Source of the DNA: Shewanella abyssi
GTDB taxonomy: Bacteria > Pseudomonadota > Gammaproteobacteria > Enterobacterales > Shewanellaceae
NCBI RefSeq assembly: GCF_023284025.1
Contig: NZ_JAKIKR010000054.1
Coordinates: 1 to 32,335 of the forward strand
DNA length: 32,335 bases
Reading direction: 5' to 3'
The notes beneath the pieces were generated by a model. That model ran no database searches. It was not told where the DNA came from and saw nothing but the letters and a program-made list of their open reading frames with translations. The position numbers were made by a program, and so were the translations under genes. Below, piece by piece: positions 23,167 to 32,318 of the stretch (position 1 is the stretch's first letter; the number at the start of each line of letters is the position of its first letter).

Positions 23167-25344
23167 TTGGGATTGCATACTCGTACTGTTTGGGCTGTTC
23201 AGCGTCACCCATTAGGGCTGTTTGTCAGTATCATCTTTCTGAGCCTGCTCTCACTTCTTGGTCTGCATAGATTGAACCTTGATGTTAACTTTAGTGATTA
23301 CTTCTCATCGACAGATCATCGGTTTGTCGCGTTTAAGCAGATGAATGATCGTTTTGAGCGCCATGACCAGCTATGGCTGCTGTTAGAAAGCGAGCAAGAT
23401 TGGCGAGAAGAGGTGTTGTCACAGCCTCTTCAGGACTTTGTCGAGCAACTGCAAGCCAATCCTAACGTACTAAGTGTGCAGGGTTACAATCAATTTCTGC
23501 AAGGTGATGCGAGAACGGAGAAGATCCTTAACTATAAAAAGCATCCGCGGTTGGCGTCTGTTTTATCAGAAAATGGCCGAGCAATACTGTTACAGCTAAA
23601 ACTAAACGAGGCTGAATCAAAAACCTTTGCTACGCGCAGTTTGTGGTTGATGAGCACCCTTGATGACATCGATGCCACTACAAATGCCTTTTGGCAGCCA
23701 ATGAAGGTAAATAGCTACCTCAATGGTACACATGCATTAAATTGGCAGTACGCCAAAGTACTGCGCCATGACTTGCTCTGGTTTGCACCGTCATTATTGG
23801 GCATTATCTTTTTAATGGCGGCGATTTTTATTAGGCAGAAAGTGTGGATTGCTGCGTTATGCCTAAATACTGTTATCACGCTTATTTTGACTTTAGGCTT
23901 AGCGGCCTGGCTCAAGTTAACATTGGCTGCTATCAGCGCCTTTGTGCCGGTGATTATTGTGACTCTTGGGCTGGCGTATGCATCTCACCTCTATTTCGCT
24001 TGGGGGCGTGCCATCAACCTTGGCAAATCAAATCAACAAGCGCTTGAGCAAAGTGTGATCGTCAATCAAGCGCCACTGTTTTACTCGACCCTGACCACCA
24101 TATTTGGATTTTGTTTATTAATGTTTAGTCCATCGCCGCCAATACAGAGCTTTGGTTTGTTGGTGGCATTTGCCGTTTTGTGTAACTACCTGTTAAGTCT
24201 GAGCACATTAATCTACTTTGCTGGTTTTTCTAAGCCAACTAAACAGACAGGGATGAACTTTGCTTTAGTGCTATCGCTAGCTCAAAATAATGTTAAAAGA
24301 CCAAACTCAGTCATGCTCGGGATTGCATTGTTGAGTGTGCTTTCGCTAATGAGCGTATCAAAGTTAACCCTCAATGATGACCCTCTAGCTTACTTCGAAT
24401 CTAATAACCCTTTCACACAGTCTAGTCAAAAAATGCGTCAGTACTTTGCCGGAATAAATCTGCAGCATTATGTTGTGAGCAGTAAATCGGGCGATCAGCT
24501 CGATAAAGTTGAATTGGCGTTTACCTATAAGTTCGCTCGTTTTTTAAAAGTACAATCTGAGATCAATAAGGTTCAGCACCTTGGCGATTGGGTTAAAAGT
24601 GCCGGTATTGGCCAGAATCAATTTAGGCGATTGTTATCCGAAAACTCAGTGGGAAAACTGCGCCTGCAAAGCGAGTTGGCAACGCCTAAGAATGCCAGCT
24701 TAGTCACCCTGTATCTGGTGCCTATGACAGCGATGGAGTTAGTGGCATTTGAAGTGAAAGTAAATACTTGGTTAGACAGCAACGCAGGAAGTGTCGATGT
24801 TAGTCCGCCTCTTGGGAGTAACCTACTGTTTGCTCACCTGAGTATTGATAACGCTAACAATATGCTGATGTCATTCGGGGTGGCGCTATTGGCATTAGCG
24901 GTTCTGTTAAGTATGTTGAAACGTTCATTCGTCTTTGGCTTGATGGGGTTATTACTTAACTTTTTACCCTTACTGTGGGTGTTCGCTTTATGGCAACTTA
25001 ATGGTGGTTTTATCAGTCTTGGTACTGCAGTTGTATTGGGGATGATGTTGGGTGTTATTGTTGATGATACTTTGCATTTGATGCTTAAATTACCCGACAA
25101 GGATTGCGATGACGCTAACACGGTTGCGATGTGGGATGCATTAAGCAAGGTTCTACCCGTGATTACATTTACTACGCTGACCATCGCCTTAGGTTTTTCT
25201 ATTGGATTGATGTCTGATTTTGCGCCCATCTCTCAATTAAGCTTACTCTCTTGTTTAGTGGTGTTATTTGCTTGGGGCTTTGATGTGTTGATGTTGCCTG
25301 TGCTTTATCGGCGCTGGGTATTAGGGAAAAAGCATGCAGACTAA
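23167..25344 (+). CDS. MMPL/RND-superfamily exporter
   Basis: This 725-residue inner-membrane transporter has the internal repeat of the RND fold. TM1 is near 16-34, followed by a large periplasmic domain, then five membrane segments in 198-350. The second half repeats the pattern after about residue 380, with LNDDPLAYFESNNPF at the loop start, and carries GVIVDDTLHLMLK near residue 630, the acidic motif typical of the family. Single-chain MMPL proteins of this size often export lipids or hydrophobic compounds; the substrate here is unknown. The start is TTG: a perfect AGGAGG (23155-23160) lies six bases upstream and fixes it. It is followed, with a short overlap, by a decayed ketoacyl synthase III-like remnant. 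Confidence 0.85.
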   Translation: MGLHTRTVWAVQRHPLGLFVSIIFLSLLSLLGLHRLNLDVNFSDYFSSTDHRFVAFKQMNDRFERHDQLWLLLESEQDWREEVLSQPLQDFVEQLQANPNVLSVQGYNQFLQGDARTEKILNYKKHPRLASVLSENGRAILLQLKLNEAESKTFATRSLWLMSTLDDIDATTNAFWQPMKVNSYLNGTHALNWQYAKVLRHDLLWFAPSLLGIIFLMAAIFIRQKVWIAALCLNTVITLILTLGLAAWLKLTLAAISAFVPVIIVTLGLAYASHLYFAWGRAINLGKSNQQALEQSVIVNQAPLFYSTLTTIFGFCLLMFSPSPPIQSFGLLVAFAVLCNYLLSLSTLIYFAGFSKPTKQTGMNFALVLSLAQNNVKRPNSVMLGIALLSVLSLMSVSKLTLNDDPLAYFESNNPFTQSSQKMRQYFAGINLQHYVVSSKSGDQLDKVELAFTYKFARFLKVQSEINKVQHLGDWVKSAGIGQNQFRRLLSENSVGKLRLQSELATPKNASLVTLYLVPMTAMELVAFEVKVNTWLDSNAGSVDVSPPLGSNLLFAHLSIDNANNMLMSFGVALLALAVLLSMLKRSFVFGLMGLLLNFLPLLWVFALWQLNGGFISLGTAVVLGMMLGVIVDDTLHLMLKLPDKDCDDANTVAMWDALSKVLPVITFTTLTIALGFSIGLMSDFAPISQLSLLSCLVVLFAWGFDVLMLPVLYRRWVLGKKHAD

Positions 25345-25637
25345 GATACTTACCCGCTGATTTCCGCTTAAGTCCGTTACAGGGCTCAAACAGCCTGACT
25401 GCAAATGGTCACATAGATAAATTGTTAGCCGATGCGCTCGGTATTGAAGCTAGTCGTGTTATTAATGATGTTAAATTACAGGGCAACTTGGGCTCGGCGG
25501 TAAATTGGCTCAGCCTGTCTAAGCTGATCAATTCAGGGGTATTGGTAACGGGTGATAAAGTGATGATATTCGTTGCCGAGGCAACGAAATACTTATACGT
25601 GGATTTGTTTAGCAAAATTAGTCAAACTAATTTAAAA
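25334..25637 (+). pseudogene. Remnant of a ketoacyl-ACP synthase III-like gene
   Basis: An ATG at 25334, overlapping the MMPL stop, reads MQTKILTR and then TGA. The +1 frame continues open through YLPADFRLS to IDKLLADALGIEASRVINDV, KLQGNLGSAVNWLSLSKLIN and GDKVMIFVAEATKYLY. This resembles the C-terminal part of KAS III-type enzymes (LGI..V, GNLGSA, GDKVMIF). The catalytic Cys and His regions, about 200 residues, are absent. The frame then runs into the terminator. I read it as a gene with a large internal deletion and a frameshift; a short intact protein starting TTG at 25422 is the alternative. Confidence 0.5.
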
Positions 25638-25669
25638 AAAATAAAGGCCTCTTTTGAGGCCTTTATTTT
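25638..25669. terminator. Bidirectional terminator between the remnant and bamD
   Basis: A perfect 14-bp stem, AAAATAAAGGCCTC/GAGGCCTTTATTTT, around TTTT. It sits inside the 3' end of the remnant frame, 31 bases from the bamD stop. Confidence 0.92.
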
Positions 25670-25699
25670 CTATAACGAGTGATAAAAAACTGTTATTTA

Positions 25700-26464
25700 T
25701 TACTGTTTCGCGACTAACTTATTGCTTGGGAAGTTAGCTTGCATGACCATAAGTGCATGCTCTTTAAGCTTATCTTGCCCTAATTCACCGTATGCTTCAG
25801 ACATAATCTCTAACGCTCTTTCGGTTGACGGTGTACCAGGGTATCCTTCCATAACTAGCTGGGCACGGATAGCCGCTGCACTCCATGCATTCATTTTTAT
25901 GTAGTATTCAGCTACCTTGATCGAGTAAAGTGCCAGTCTATTTTTTAAGTGTTGCATGCGTTTTTGCGCATCTGCTGCATAGTTACTGTTTGGATAAGAC
26001 TTAAGCAGTCTGTCAAAATCCTTAAATGCATCCTGTGCAGCTTTTGGATCTCGATCAGATCTATCGATATTTAACATGTCGTGGAAAAGGTAACGATCAG
26101 ACTGCATATTGACAAGACCGCGCATATAATAAACGTAATCAATGTCTTTATGTGTTGGGTTTAATCTAATAAAACGGTCGATGTTAGCGATGCCTGAAGC
26201 TGGATCATCAAGCTTGTAGTAAGCAAATATTAAATCGAGTTGGACTTGTGTTTTATGAGGTCCAAATGGAAAACGGGAATCCAAAGCTTCTAAAGAACGA
26301 ACTGCTTTGCTGTAATTCCCCAGCTCCATAGAGGTTCTTGCTTGAGAATAAAGCACTTCAGGTGAACTTTTGATCATTGCAGGGTCTTCGCCCTGTTTAC
26401 TACTACAGGCCGTAACAGCAAGCGAAATTAGGACTACAGCAACACTTTTGGCAAATTTATGCAT
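25700..26464 (-). CDS. bamD: Outer membrane assembly lipoprotein BamD
   Basis: This 254-residue essential member of the BAM complex folds outer-membrane beta-barrels. The lipoprotein signal peptide MHKFAKSVAVVLISLAVTAC ends in a lipobox; Cys20 is followed by SS. Five tetratricopeptide-like units follow: YSQARTSMELGNYSKAVRSLEALDSRFPFG, then VQLDLIFAYYKLDDPASGIANIDRFIRLNP, with DYVYYMRGL and AADAQKRMQHLKNRLALYSIKVAEYY as in E. coli BamD. The ATG at 26464 was chosen because it begins the signal peptide; an upstream in-frame ATG at 26530 would add 22 charged residues. It is divergent from rluD, the arrangement seen in E. coli. Confidence 0.95.
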   Translation of the reverse strand: MHKFAKSVAVVLISLAVTACSSKQGEDPAMIKSSPEVLYSQARTSMELGNYSKAVRSLEALDSRFPFGPHKTQVQLDLIFAYYKLDDPASGIANIDRFIRLNPTHKDIDYVYYMRGLVNMQSDRYLFHDMLNIDRSDRDPKAAQDAFKDFDRLLKSYPNSNYAADAQKRMQHLKNRLALYSIKVAEYYIKMNAWSAAAIRAQLVMEGYPGTPSTERALEIMSEAYGELGQDKLKEHALMVMQANFPSNKLVAKQ

Positions 26465-26586
26465 ACTTGAATTCGATTCTTTTAAAGTTATAGTTATGAA
26501 TTTTTCCATTTTACGATAAAATAGAAACAATCCGATTGTAACAGATAGTAAACATTTTTGGACCCCGAAACGTGGGTACGGTTCAT

Positions 26587-27558
26587 ATGACTCAAGAGAT
26601 TAAACTAAAAAGCGAGATAACATCAATACAATCAGGGCAAAGATTAGACCAGACTCTGGCTGATTTGTTCCCTGATTACTCGCGAACACGCATTAAAGAG
26701 TGGATTCTGTCCGGTGCAGTCAGCATTGATGGCACTGTTACTGATAAACCCAGAGTGAAAGTTCTGGAAGGTCAGGACATCGTCGTAGAAGCGACGCTGG
26801 AAGAGGAAACATCCGCAAAAGCTCAAGCTATCGACCTTGATATTATTTATGAAGATGATCATATTTTGGTTATCAATAAGCAAGCAGGTCTAGTAGTACA
26901 TCCTGGAGCAGGTAATCAAGACGGTACGTTAATGAATGCATTATTGCATCATTGTCCAGGTATCGAATTGGTACCACGTGCAGGTATTGTTCATCGTTTG
27001 GATAAAGACACCACCGGTTTAATGGTTGTGGCTAAAACGGTTGAAGCGCAAACTCATTTGGTGACTGCACTGCAGGCACGTGAGATCACGCGTGAATACG
27101 AAGCGATTGTTCAAGGTACCATTATTGCTGGCGGTACCATCGATGAGCCTATCGATCGTCACCCAACCAAACGCACACATATGGCTGTAGTGCATAATGG
27201 CAAGCCTGCGATGACGCATTACCGCGTAGCTGAAAAGTTCAGACTGCATACGCGTTTACGTCTTCGTCTAGAATCTGGTCGTACGCACCAAATTCGTGTA
27301 CATATGGCTTACATGGGCCATGTGTTGGTCGGTGATCCTGTTTATGCTGGTCGACCGCGTCCTCCAAAAGGGGCCGCACCTGAGTTTTTCGAAACTTATA
27401 TGGCTTTCAGACGACAAGCATTGCATGCGATTCGACTTGAACTAGCACATCCTTTCACTTGTGAAGTGATGAGCTGGCGCGCGCCAGTGCCTGAAGACAT
27501 GGTGACGCTGACACGAGCTCTGCGCCAAGATACTATCGATAATCCACCTGTTATTTAA
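26587..27558 (+). CDS. rluD: 23S rRNA pseudouridine synthase RluD
   Basis: This 323-residue enzyme makes the pseudouridines of 23S rRNA helix 69 (1911, 1915 and 1917 in E. coli numbering). An S4 RNA-binding domain (residues 13-75, QRLDQTLADLFPDYSRTRIKEWI) precedes the RsuA/RluD catalytic domain, with the catalytic Asp in RAGIVHRLDKDTTGLMVVAK and the conserved GRTHQIRVHMA. The sequence matches E. coli RluD throughout. The ATG at 26587 was preferred over an in-frame GTG at 26572 because the family begins there. Its stop overlaps the pgeF start by one base, so the two are coupled. Confidence 0.95.
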   Translation: MTQEIKLKSEITSIQSGQRLDQTLADLFPDYSRTRIKEWILSGAVSIDGTVTDKPRVKVLEGQDIVVEATLEEETSAKAQAIDLDIIYEDDHILVINKQAGLVVHPGAGNQDGTLMNALLHHCPGIELVPRAGIVHRLDKDTTGLMVVAKTVEAQTHLVTALQAREITREYEAIVQGTIIAGGTIDEPIDRHPTKRTHMAVVHNGKPAMTHYRVAEKFRLHTRLRLRLESGRTHQIRVHMAYMGHVLVGDPVYAGRPRPPKGAAPEFFETYMAFRRQALHAIRLELAHPFTCEVMSWRAPVPEDMVTLTRALRQDTIDNPPVI

Positions 27559-28304
27559 TGACAGATGTTTTCGATGAGAAACAAGCTTGGTTTATTCCTT
27601 CGGGGGTAAACTTAGCTTTTTCGACTCGACAAGGTGGGGAAAGTTCACCGCCTTTTGATAGCCTAAACCTCGGTGCGCATGTTGGTGATAATATCACTAA
27701 TGTCAACAGCAACCGGCAAACCATTCTACAACGTCTAAACCTTCCTGTTGCACCTGCTTGGCTAGAACAAACTCACAGTATTAACGTTGTTAATGCCGAT
27801 AACAGTCAAGTCCATCATGCTGATGCAAGCTATTGTAATAATAGCAACCAAGTGTGTGTGGTGATGACTGCAGACTGCCTGCCTATCTTACTGTGCGATA
27901 AAAATGGCACAGAAGTCGCAGCAGTGCATGCTGGCTGGCGAGGATTGTGCGACGGTATTATTGAAGCTGCAATCAACAAATTTAGCCATTCCCCACAAGA
28001 TCTGATTGCTTACTTAGGTCCCGCTATTGGACCTAGCGCTTTTGAAGTTGGCTTTGAAGTCAAACAACAATTCGAAGCACAGCACTCTGAGGCTCAATAT
28101 TGTTTTGTACCAACGAGTGAACATCTTAGTGATAAATATTTGGCCGATCTTCATGGTCTGGCAAAACTCAGATTAACCAAGGCGGGTGTAAACACCATCT
28201 TTGCTGATAAGCGTTGTACGCTAACCGATCGTGAACTGTTTTTTTCCTATCGCCGAGATGGTGTTACAGGCAGAATGGCATCATTTATTTGGCTTGAAGC
28301 GTAA
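27558..28304 (+). CDS. pgeF: Peptidoglycan editing factor / multicopper-like PgeF (YfiH, DUF152)
   Basis: This 248-residue protein is of the YfiH family, which has purine nucleoside phosphorylase/adenosine deaminase-like and laccase-like activities and in E. coli prevents misincorporation of amino acids in peptidoglycan. The zinc-site residues are visible: His in LEQTHSINV, Cys in TADCLPILLC and His in AVHAGWRGL. The tail FFSYRRDGVTGRMAS is characteristic. The start TAATG overlaps the rluD stop. It stands between rluD and clpB as in E. coli. Confidence 0.92.
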   Translation: MTDVFDEKQAWFIPSGVNLAFSTRQGGESSPPFDSLNLGAHVGDNITNVNSNRQTILQRLNLPVAPAWLEQTHSINVVNADNSQVHHADASYCNNSNQVCVVMTADCLPILLCDKNGTEVAAVHAGWRGLCDGIIEAAINKFSHSPQDLIAYLGPAIGPSAFEVGFEVKQQFEAQHSEAQYCFVPTSEHLSDKYLADLHGLAKLRLTKAGVNTIFADKRCTLTDRELFFSYRRDGVTGRMASFIWLEA

Positions 28305-28311
28305 ACCCTGA

Positions 28312-28339
28312 CTTGAAATTGCTCGTTTAGCCCCCATCT
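28312..28339 (+). promoter_or_regulatory. Sigma32 heat-shock promoter of clpB
   Basis: CTTGAAA (28312-28318) and CCCCATCT (28332-28339) are separated by 13 bases, a near-perfect match to the RpoH consensus. The promoter begins eight bases past the pgeF stop. The predicted leader to clpB is about 165 bases. Confidence 0.88.
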
Positions 28340-28406
28340 TTTAGTTATCAGATGCTTTACTGTCTTGTAGAGAAAATCAATATATCTTGTTTGTATCAAA
28401 GCGTGA

Positions 28407-28453
28407 ATGGAGTCAGCCTTTCTATTCAGAGTTTCGAGCTCGATGCACTCCAT
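28407..28453 (+). promoter_or_regulatory. Possible structured leader of clpB
   Basis: ATGGAGT (28407-28413) can pair with ACTCCAT (28447-28453). The same CTCC can pair with the GGAG of the clpB ribosome site (28502-28505), so alternative structures could hide or free it. A second small stem around ATCGGAG/CTCGAT spans the start codon. Confidence 0.25.
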
Positions 28454-28510
28454 GCATGTCCCTGTTACAAACCTAACGCTGGATCCAAGTAATAAGTTAT
28501 CGGAGGAATG

Positions 28511-31084
28511 ATGCGACTCGATCGTATGACCAATAAATTCCAAATGGCTATCTCGGATGCTCAATCATTGGCATTGGGTCGAGATCACCAATTTATAGAA
28601 CCTGCCCACTTGATGATGGCACTGTTGAATCAAGACGGTGGGTCAATTCACACCCTTCTGACCCAAGCGGGCATTCAAGTGAGTACTCTGCGCTCGTTAT
28701 TGAGCCAAGAGTTAGAGCAAAGAGCACAAGTAGAGGGGATGGGCGGAGATGTACAGTTATCTCAAGCACTGATCCGTTTACTCAATTTGTGCGACAAGCT
28801 CGCACAAAAACGTAAAGACAAATTTATTTCAAGTGAGTTGTTTGTTTTAGCCGCGCTAGAAGGCAGTGATGCTTTGGCGCAAGCGCTAAAGAAGTCTGGT
28901 GCAACCAAGGCGTTAATGGAGTCGACCATCGAACAGATGCGTAATGGCCAAAAGGTTGATGATCCAAATGCCGAAGATCAACGCCAAGCGCTGAAAAAGT
29001 TCACTGTCGATCTTACTGAACGAGCAGAGCAGGGCAAGTTAGACCCTGTTATTGGTCGCGATGACGAAATTCGCCGCACTATTCAAGTATTGCAGCGTCG
29101 TAGCAAGAATAATCCGGTACTGATTGGTGAGCCAGGTGTCGGTAAAACAGCCATTGTTGAAGGGTTAGCGCAGCGGATCATTAACAATGAAGTCCCTGAA
29201 GGGATCAAAAATAAGCGAGTTCTATCTTTGGATATGGGCGCTTTGATTGCTGGTGCTAAGTATCGTGGTGAATTTGAAGAGCGTTTAAAAGCGGTTCTTA
29301 ATGAGCTTTCTCAAGAAGACGGCCAAGTGATCCTCTTTATTGATGAGCTGCACACCATGGTAGGCGCCGGTAAAGGCGATGGTGCAATGGATGCGGGTAA
29401 TATGCTTAAACCTGCATTGGCTCGTGGCGATCTGCATTGTGTCGGTGCGACAACATTAGATGAGTATCGGCAGTATATTGAAAAGGATGCGGCGTTAGAG
29501 CGTCGTTTCCAAAAGGTGCTGGTGGATGAGCCTAATGTTGAAGATACCATTGCTATTTTACGCGGTCTTAAAGAGCGCTATGAGCTGCATCATCATGTTG
29601 AAATTACCGATCCTGCTATAGTTGCGGCGGCCACTATGTCTAATCGCTATATTTCTGACCGTAAATTGCCCGATAAAGCGATCGATCTAATTGATGAAGC
29701 AGCATCGAGCATCAGAATCCAGATGGACTCAAAGCCTGAATCGCTCGATAGGCTTGAGCGCCGTGCTATTCAGTTAAAGCTGGAAGAACAAGCGGTGCGC
29801 AAAGAGGAAGATGAAGCCAGTTTACGTCGTTTAGAGGTTCTGCGAACCGAGCTAAAAGAGGTTGAAGCTAAAGCGGCTGAGCTAAATGAAATTTGGCACA
29901 CTGAAAAAGCAGCGCTCGCAGGAACTCAGCATATCAAGGCTGATTTAGAGCAGGCGCGGATGGATTTAGAGGTTGCTAGGCGTGCAGGTGACTTAACCCG
30001 GATGTCAGAGTTACAGTATGGGCGTATCCCAGCGTTAGAAAAACAGCTCGACTTAGCGGCGCAAGCTGAAATGCAAGATATGACCTTGCTACGTAATAAG
30101 GTCACTGACGTTGAAATCGCCGAAGTGTTATCTAAAGCGACCGGGATCCCAGTGTCAAAAATGCTTGAAGGAGAGCGGGAAAAGTTATTGCAGATGGAGG
30201 ATGCATTACATGAACGTGTGATCGGTCAGAATGAAGCGGTTGATTCAGTATCCAATGCGATTCGTCGCAGCCGAGCTGGGCTATCTGATCCCAGCCGTCC
30301 AATCGGTTCTTTTCTATTCTTAGGTCCGACGGGTGTGGGTAAAACAGAACTTTGTAAGTCACTGGCCAAGTTTCTATTTGATACTGAATCAGCACTGGTA
30401 CGAATTGATATGTCTGAGTTTATGGAAAAGCACTCGGTATCGCGTTTGGTGGGAGCGCCTCCAGGATATGTCGGTTATGAAGAGGGTGGCTATTTAACTG
30501 AAGCGGTAAGACGTAAACCTTATTCAGTGATACTGCTTGATGAGGTTGAAAAGGCACATCCCGATGTGTTTAATATCTTATTGCAGGTATTAGATGATGG
30601 TCGTTTAACGGATGGCCAAGGTCGCACCGTTGATTTTCGTAATACTGTGGTGATTATGACATCAAACCTCGGTTCTGATGTTATTCAAGCAGGCTTCGGC
30701 TCGCAAAGCTACGAAGAGATGAAGTCCAATGTGATGCAGGTGGTGACGCAGCACTTTAGACCCGAATTCTTAAATCGTGTTGACGAATCCGTGGTTTTCC
30801 ACCCGCTGGATAAAAACAATATTGCCCATATTGCCACGATTCAAATTGAGGCTCTGCAACTTAGGTTGTCAGAGAAAAACTATGAACTGGATATCAGTGA
30901 TGAAGCATTAGCTGTTATCGTAGATGCTGGCTACGATCCTATTTATGGGGCAAGGCCGTTAAAAAGAGCCCTACAGCAAGAAGTTGAAAACCCACTAGCG
31001 CAAAAGATCTTAGGTGGACAACTACAGCCAGGAATACCGATACAAGTATCGGTTTCTGAGGGACGACTCTGCTTTACCCAGTAA
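28511..31084 (+). CDS. clpB: ATP-dependent chaperone ClpB
   Basis: This 857-residue hexameric disaggregase works with DnaK/DnaJ/GrpE in the cytosol. The N-domain starts MRLDRMTNKFQMAISDAQSLALG. AAA1 has Walker A GEPGVGKT and Walker B VILFIDELHT. A long coiled-coil middle domain follows (about residues 400-530, rich in E/K/R). AAA2 has GPTGVGKTELCKSLA and the sensor region LLDEVEKAHPDVFNILLQVLDDG. The length equals E. coli ClpB. The second ATG (28511) was chosen because it gives the family N terminus and better spacing to GGAGG (28502-28506). It is transcribed from a sigma32 promoter and is probably the last gene before the rRNA operon region. Confidence 0.97.
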   Translation: MRLDRMTNKFQMAISDAQSLALGRDHQFIEPAHLMMALLNQDGGSIHTLLTQAGIQVSTLRSLLSQELEQRAQVEGMGGDVQLSQALIRLLNLCDKLAQKRKDKFISSELFVLAALEGSDALAQALKKSGATKALMESTIEQMRNGQKVDDPNAEDQRQALKKFTVDLTERAEQGKLDPVIGRDDEIRRTIQVLQRRSKNNPVLIGEPGVGKTAIVEGLAQRIINNEVPEGIKNKRVLSLDMGALIAGAKYRGEFEERLKAVLNELSQEDGQVILFIDELHTMVGAGKGDGAMDAGNMLKPALARGDLHCVGATTLDEYRQYIEKDAALERRFQKVLVDEPNVEDTIAILRGLKERYELHHHVEITDPAIVAAATMSNRYISDRKLPDKAIDLIDEAASSIRIQMDSKPESLDRLERRAIQLKLEEQAVRKEEDEASLRRLEVLRTELKEVEAKAAELNEIWHTEKAALAGTQHIKADLEQARMDLEVARRAGDLTRMSELQYGRIPALEKQLDLAAQAEMQDMTLLRNKVTDVEIAEVLSKATGIPVSKMLEGEREKLLQMEDALHERVIGQNEAVDSVSNAIRRSRAGLSDPSRPIGSFLFLGPTGVGKTELCKSLAKFLFDTESALVRIDMSEFMEKHSVSRLVGAPPGYVGYEEGGYLTEAVRRKPYSVILLDEVEKAHPDVFNILLQVLDDGRLTDGQGRTVDFRNTVVIMTSNLGSDVIQAGFGSQSYEEMKSNVMQVVTQHFRPEFLNRVDESVVFHPLDKNNIAHIATIQIEALQLRLSEKNYELDISDEALAVIVDAGYDPIYGARPLKRALQQEVENPLAQKILGGQLQPGIPIQVSVSEGRLCFTQ

Positions 31085-31116
31085 TACTGTGGTCATTTTA
31101 CTCAAGACGTTTTATT

Positions 31117-31147
31117 GCGGTATCAACTAGGGTTGATGCCGCTTTTT
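31117..31147 (+). terminator. clpB terminator
   Basis: GCGGTATCAAC/GTTGATGCCGC with one G-T pair and a TAGG loop, then a T5 run. Confidence 0.9.
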
Positions 31148-31293
31148 AATGTATAGCCATCTACTACTTATCTACCTATCAACAGTCACACCCATAATAT
31201 CTGTAGTGTTAAGCCTACTTGGTAGAGTGACTTTCGCTTCATCATTATCGATATGTTTGTACTATCCAATTATTCGACAATACTCAATATTAA

Positions 31294-31803
31294 TTACTTT
31301 TCGCAAAATAAAGAGATCCGTTCTTTTTGTTCGGCAATAGTCGCTTGTCGCTGCTCCTCGGTCATTGCTACCGTTTTGCCAGTTTCTTTACTCTTTCTAT
31401 TAAGTTTTGAATGGCTCGTTAACACATTCAGGCTGTGCCTAGCACTTTCACAAATTGATTTTGCTTGTGCCTTGTCTGAATGTTTTATTGCGAGAGCCGC
31501 TCGTTCTAGCTCTGTCGAGGCTTTTGCCATTTTAGGGGAGCTGGTCGGCGATACACTGCCTATTTTTTTAGGCTTTATGTCTTCGCTATACATTTTTTCA
31601 GCGCTCTGTTGCTCTGGAGGCTCCTGACTAAAGTGAGTTACGCCATACTCATCAACCCATGTATAGATTTCGCTAGCATATATATGACTGCTAAACAGAC
31701 TCGCTATCAGTAACAAGCTACTGAGTATTATCCAAAGTGATTGAGTGGATATAAACTGAGTATTTTTATATTCCGTGAGGTCATTAGTTGGATCAAATAC
31801 CAT
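31294..31803 (-). CDS. DUF4124 domain-containing exported protein
   Basis: The protein has 169 residues. An unusually long polar stretch (1-22) precedes a hydrophobic signal or anchor (about 23-41). The DUF4124 core follows, EIYTWVDEYGVTHFSQEPP (about 44-62), a short beta motif found in many Proteobacteria with no known function. The rest is a charged helical region with two cysteines (ICESARHS and LFCEK). The start has AAGG seven bases upstream on the minus strand. It is convergent with clpB, and nothing nearby suggests a pathway. Confidence 0.75.
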   Translation of the reverse strand: MVFDPTNDLTEYKNTQFISTQSLWIILSSLLLIASLFSSHIYASEIYTWVDEYGVTHFSQEPPEQQSAEKMYSEDIKPKKIGSVSPTSSPKMAKASTELERAALAIKHSDKAQAKSICESARHSLNVLTSHSKLNRKSKETGKTVAMTEEQRQATIAEQKERISLFCEK

Positions 31804-31851
31804 TATTCACCTTCCATAGTTATATCTATGATTAGTTTTGACGACGAAACG

Positions 31852-31878
31852 AGTGTTCCTCATGCTAGCGTGAACACT
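31852..31878. promoter_or_regulatory. Inverted repeat upstream of the DUF4124 gene
   Basis: AGTGTTC and GAACACT are inverted, 13 bases apart. No T-run follows on either strand. It lies 49 bases upstream of the DUF4124 start. The remaining 31880-32060 shows only A/T-rich sequence of the kind found before rRNA promoters. Confidence 0.3.
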
Positions 31879-32091
31879 ATATTAATAGCAACAGATCTCA
31901 TATAGCTGAAAACAAAGCATCTAAGCAACAGTCTTCTTTAAAATGACCTATCAAGAGATAAATCAACCAGAGTGTTAAGTCTGTGTATTAGTGTAAAGTG
32001 CCATTTTAGACATGTTTTGGATGATATACGTACTTTTTGGATGGATTTTACGCGAACAGTACAGATATTCTATTTTTATTAAGAAACCCTC

Positions 32092-32119
32092 TTGTGCTCT
32101 ATCAGGATTTCCCTATAAT
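32092..32119 (+). promoter_or_regulatory. rRNA-type P1 promoter
   Basis: TTGTGC (32092-32097) and TATAAT (32114-32119) are 16 bases apart, followed by a G/C-rich discriminator GCGCATCC and preceded by an A/T-rich UP-like stretch (32064-32085). These are hallmarks of stringently controlled rRNA promoters. In E. coli clpB is likewise followed by an rRNA operon (rrnG). The transcribed leader to 32310 contains no obvious gene. Confidence 0.8.
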
Positions 32120-32318
32120 GCGCATCCACTGACACGGCACAGCAGGCCAACTAACTTACCGCAAGGTTAGATAGTACGGGACTTGCAGCGGTGTTAGAGA
32201 GTTAAATTTCTCACGAGATTTGATTCAGGTGACAAGCGCTTTAAGGGCTTCGGGTTTTGCTTCTTTTCACGAGAGTGATTAAGAAATCATCGCTTGAAAA
32301 ACTTATTAAAATAAGCCC

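Noticed and set aside
24834..25229. 131-codon minus-strand frame inside the MMPL gene
   Set aside because: It is the antisense shadow of conserved membrane segments.
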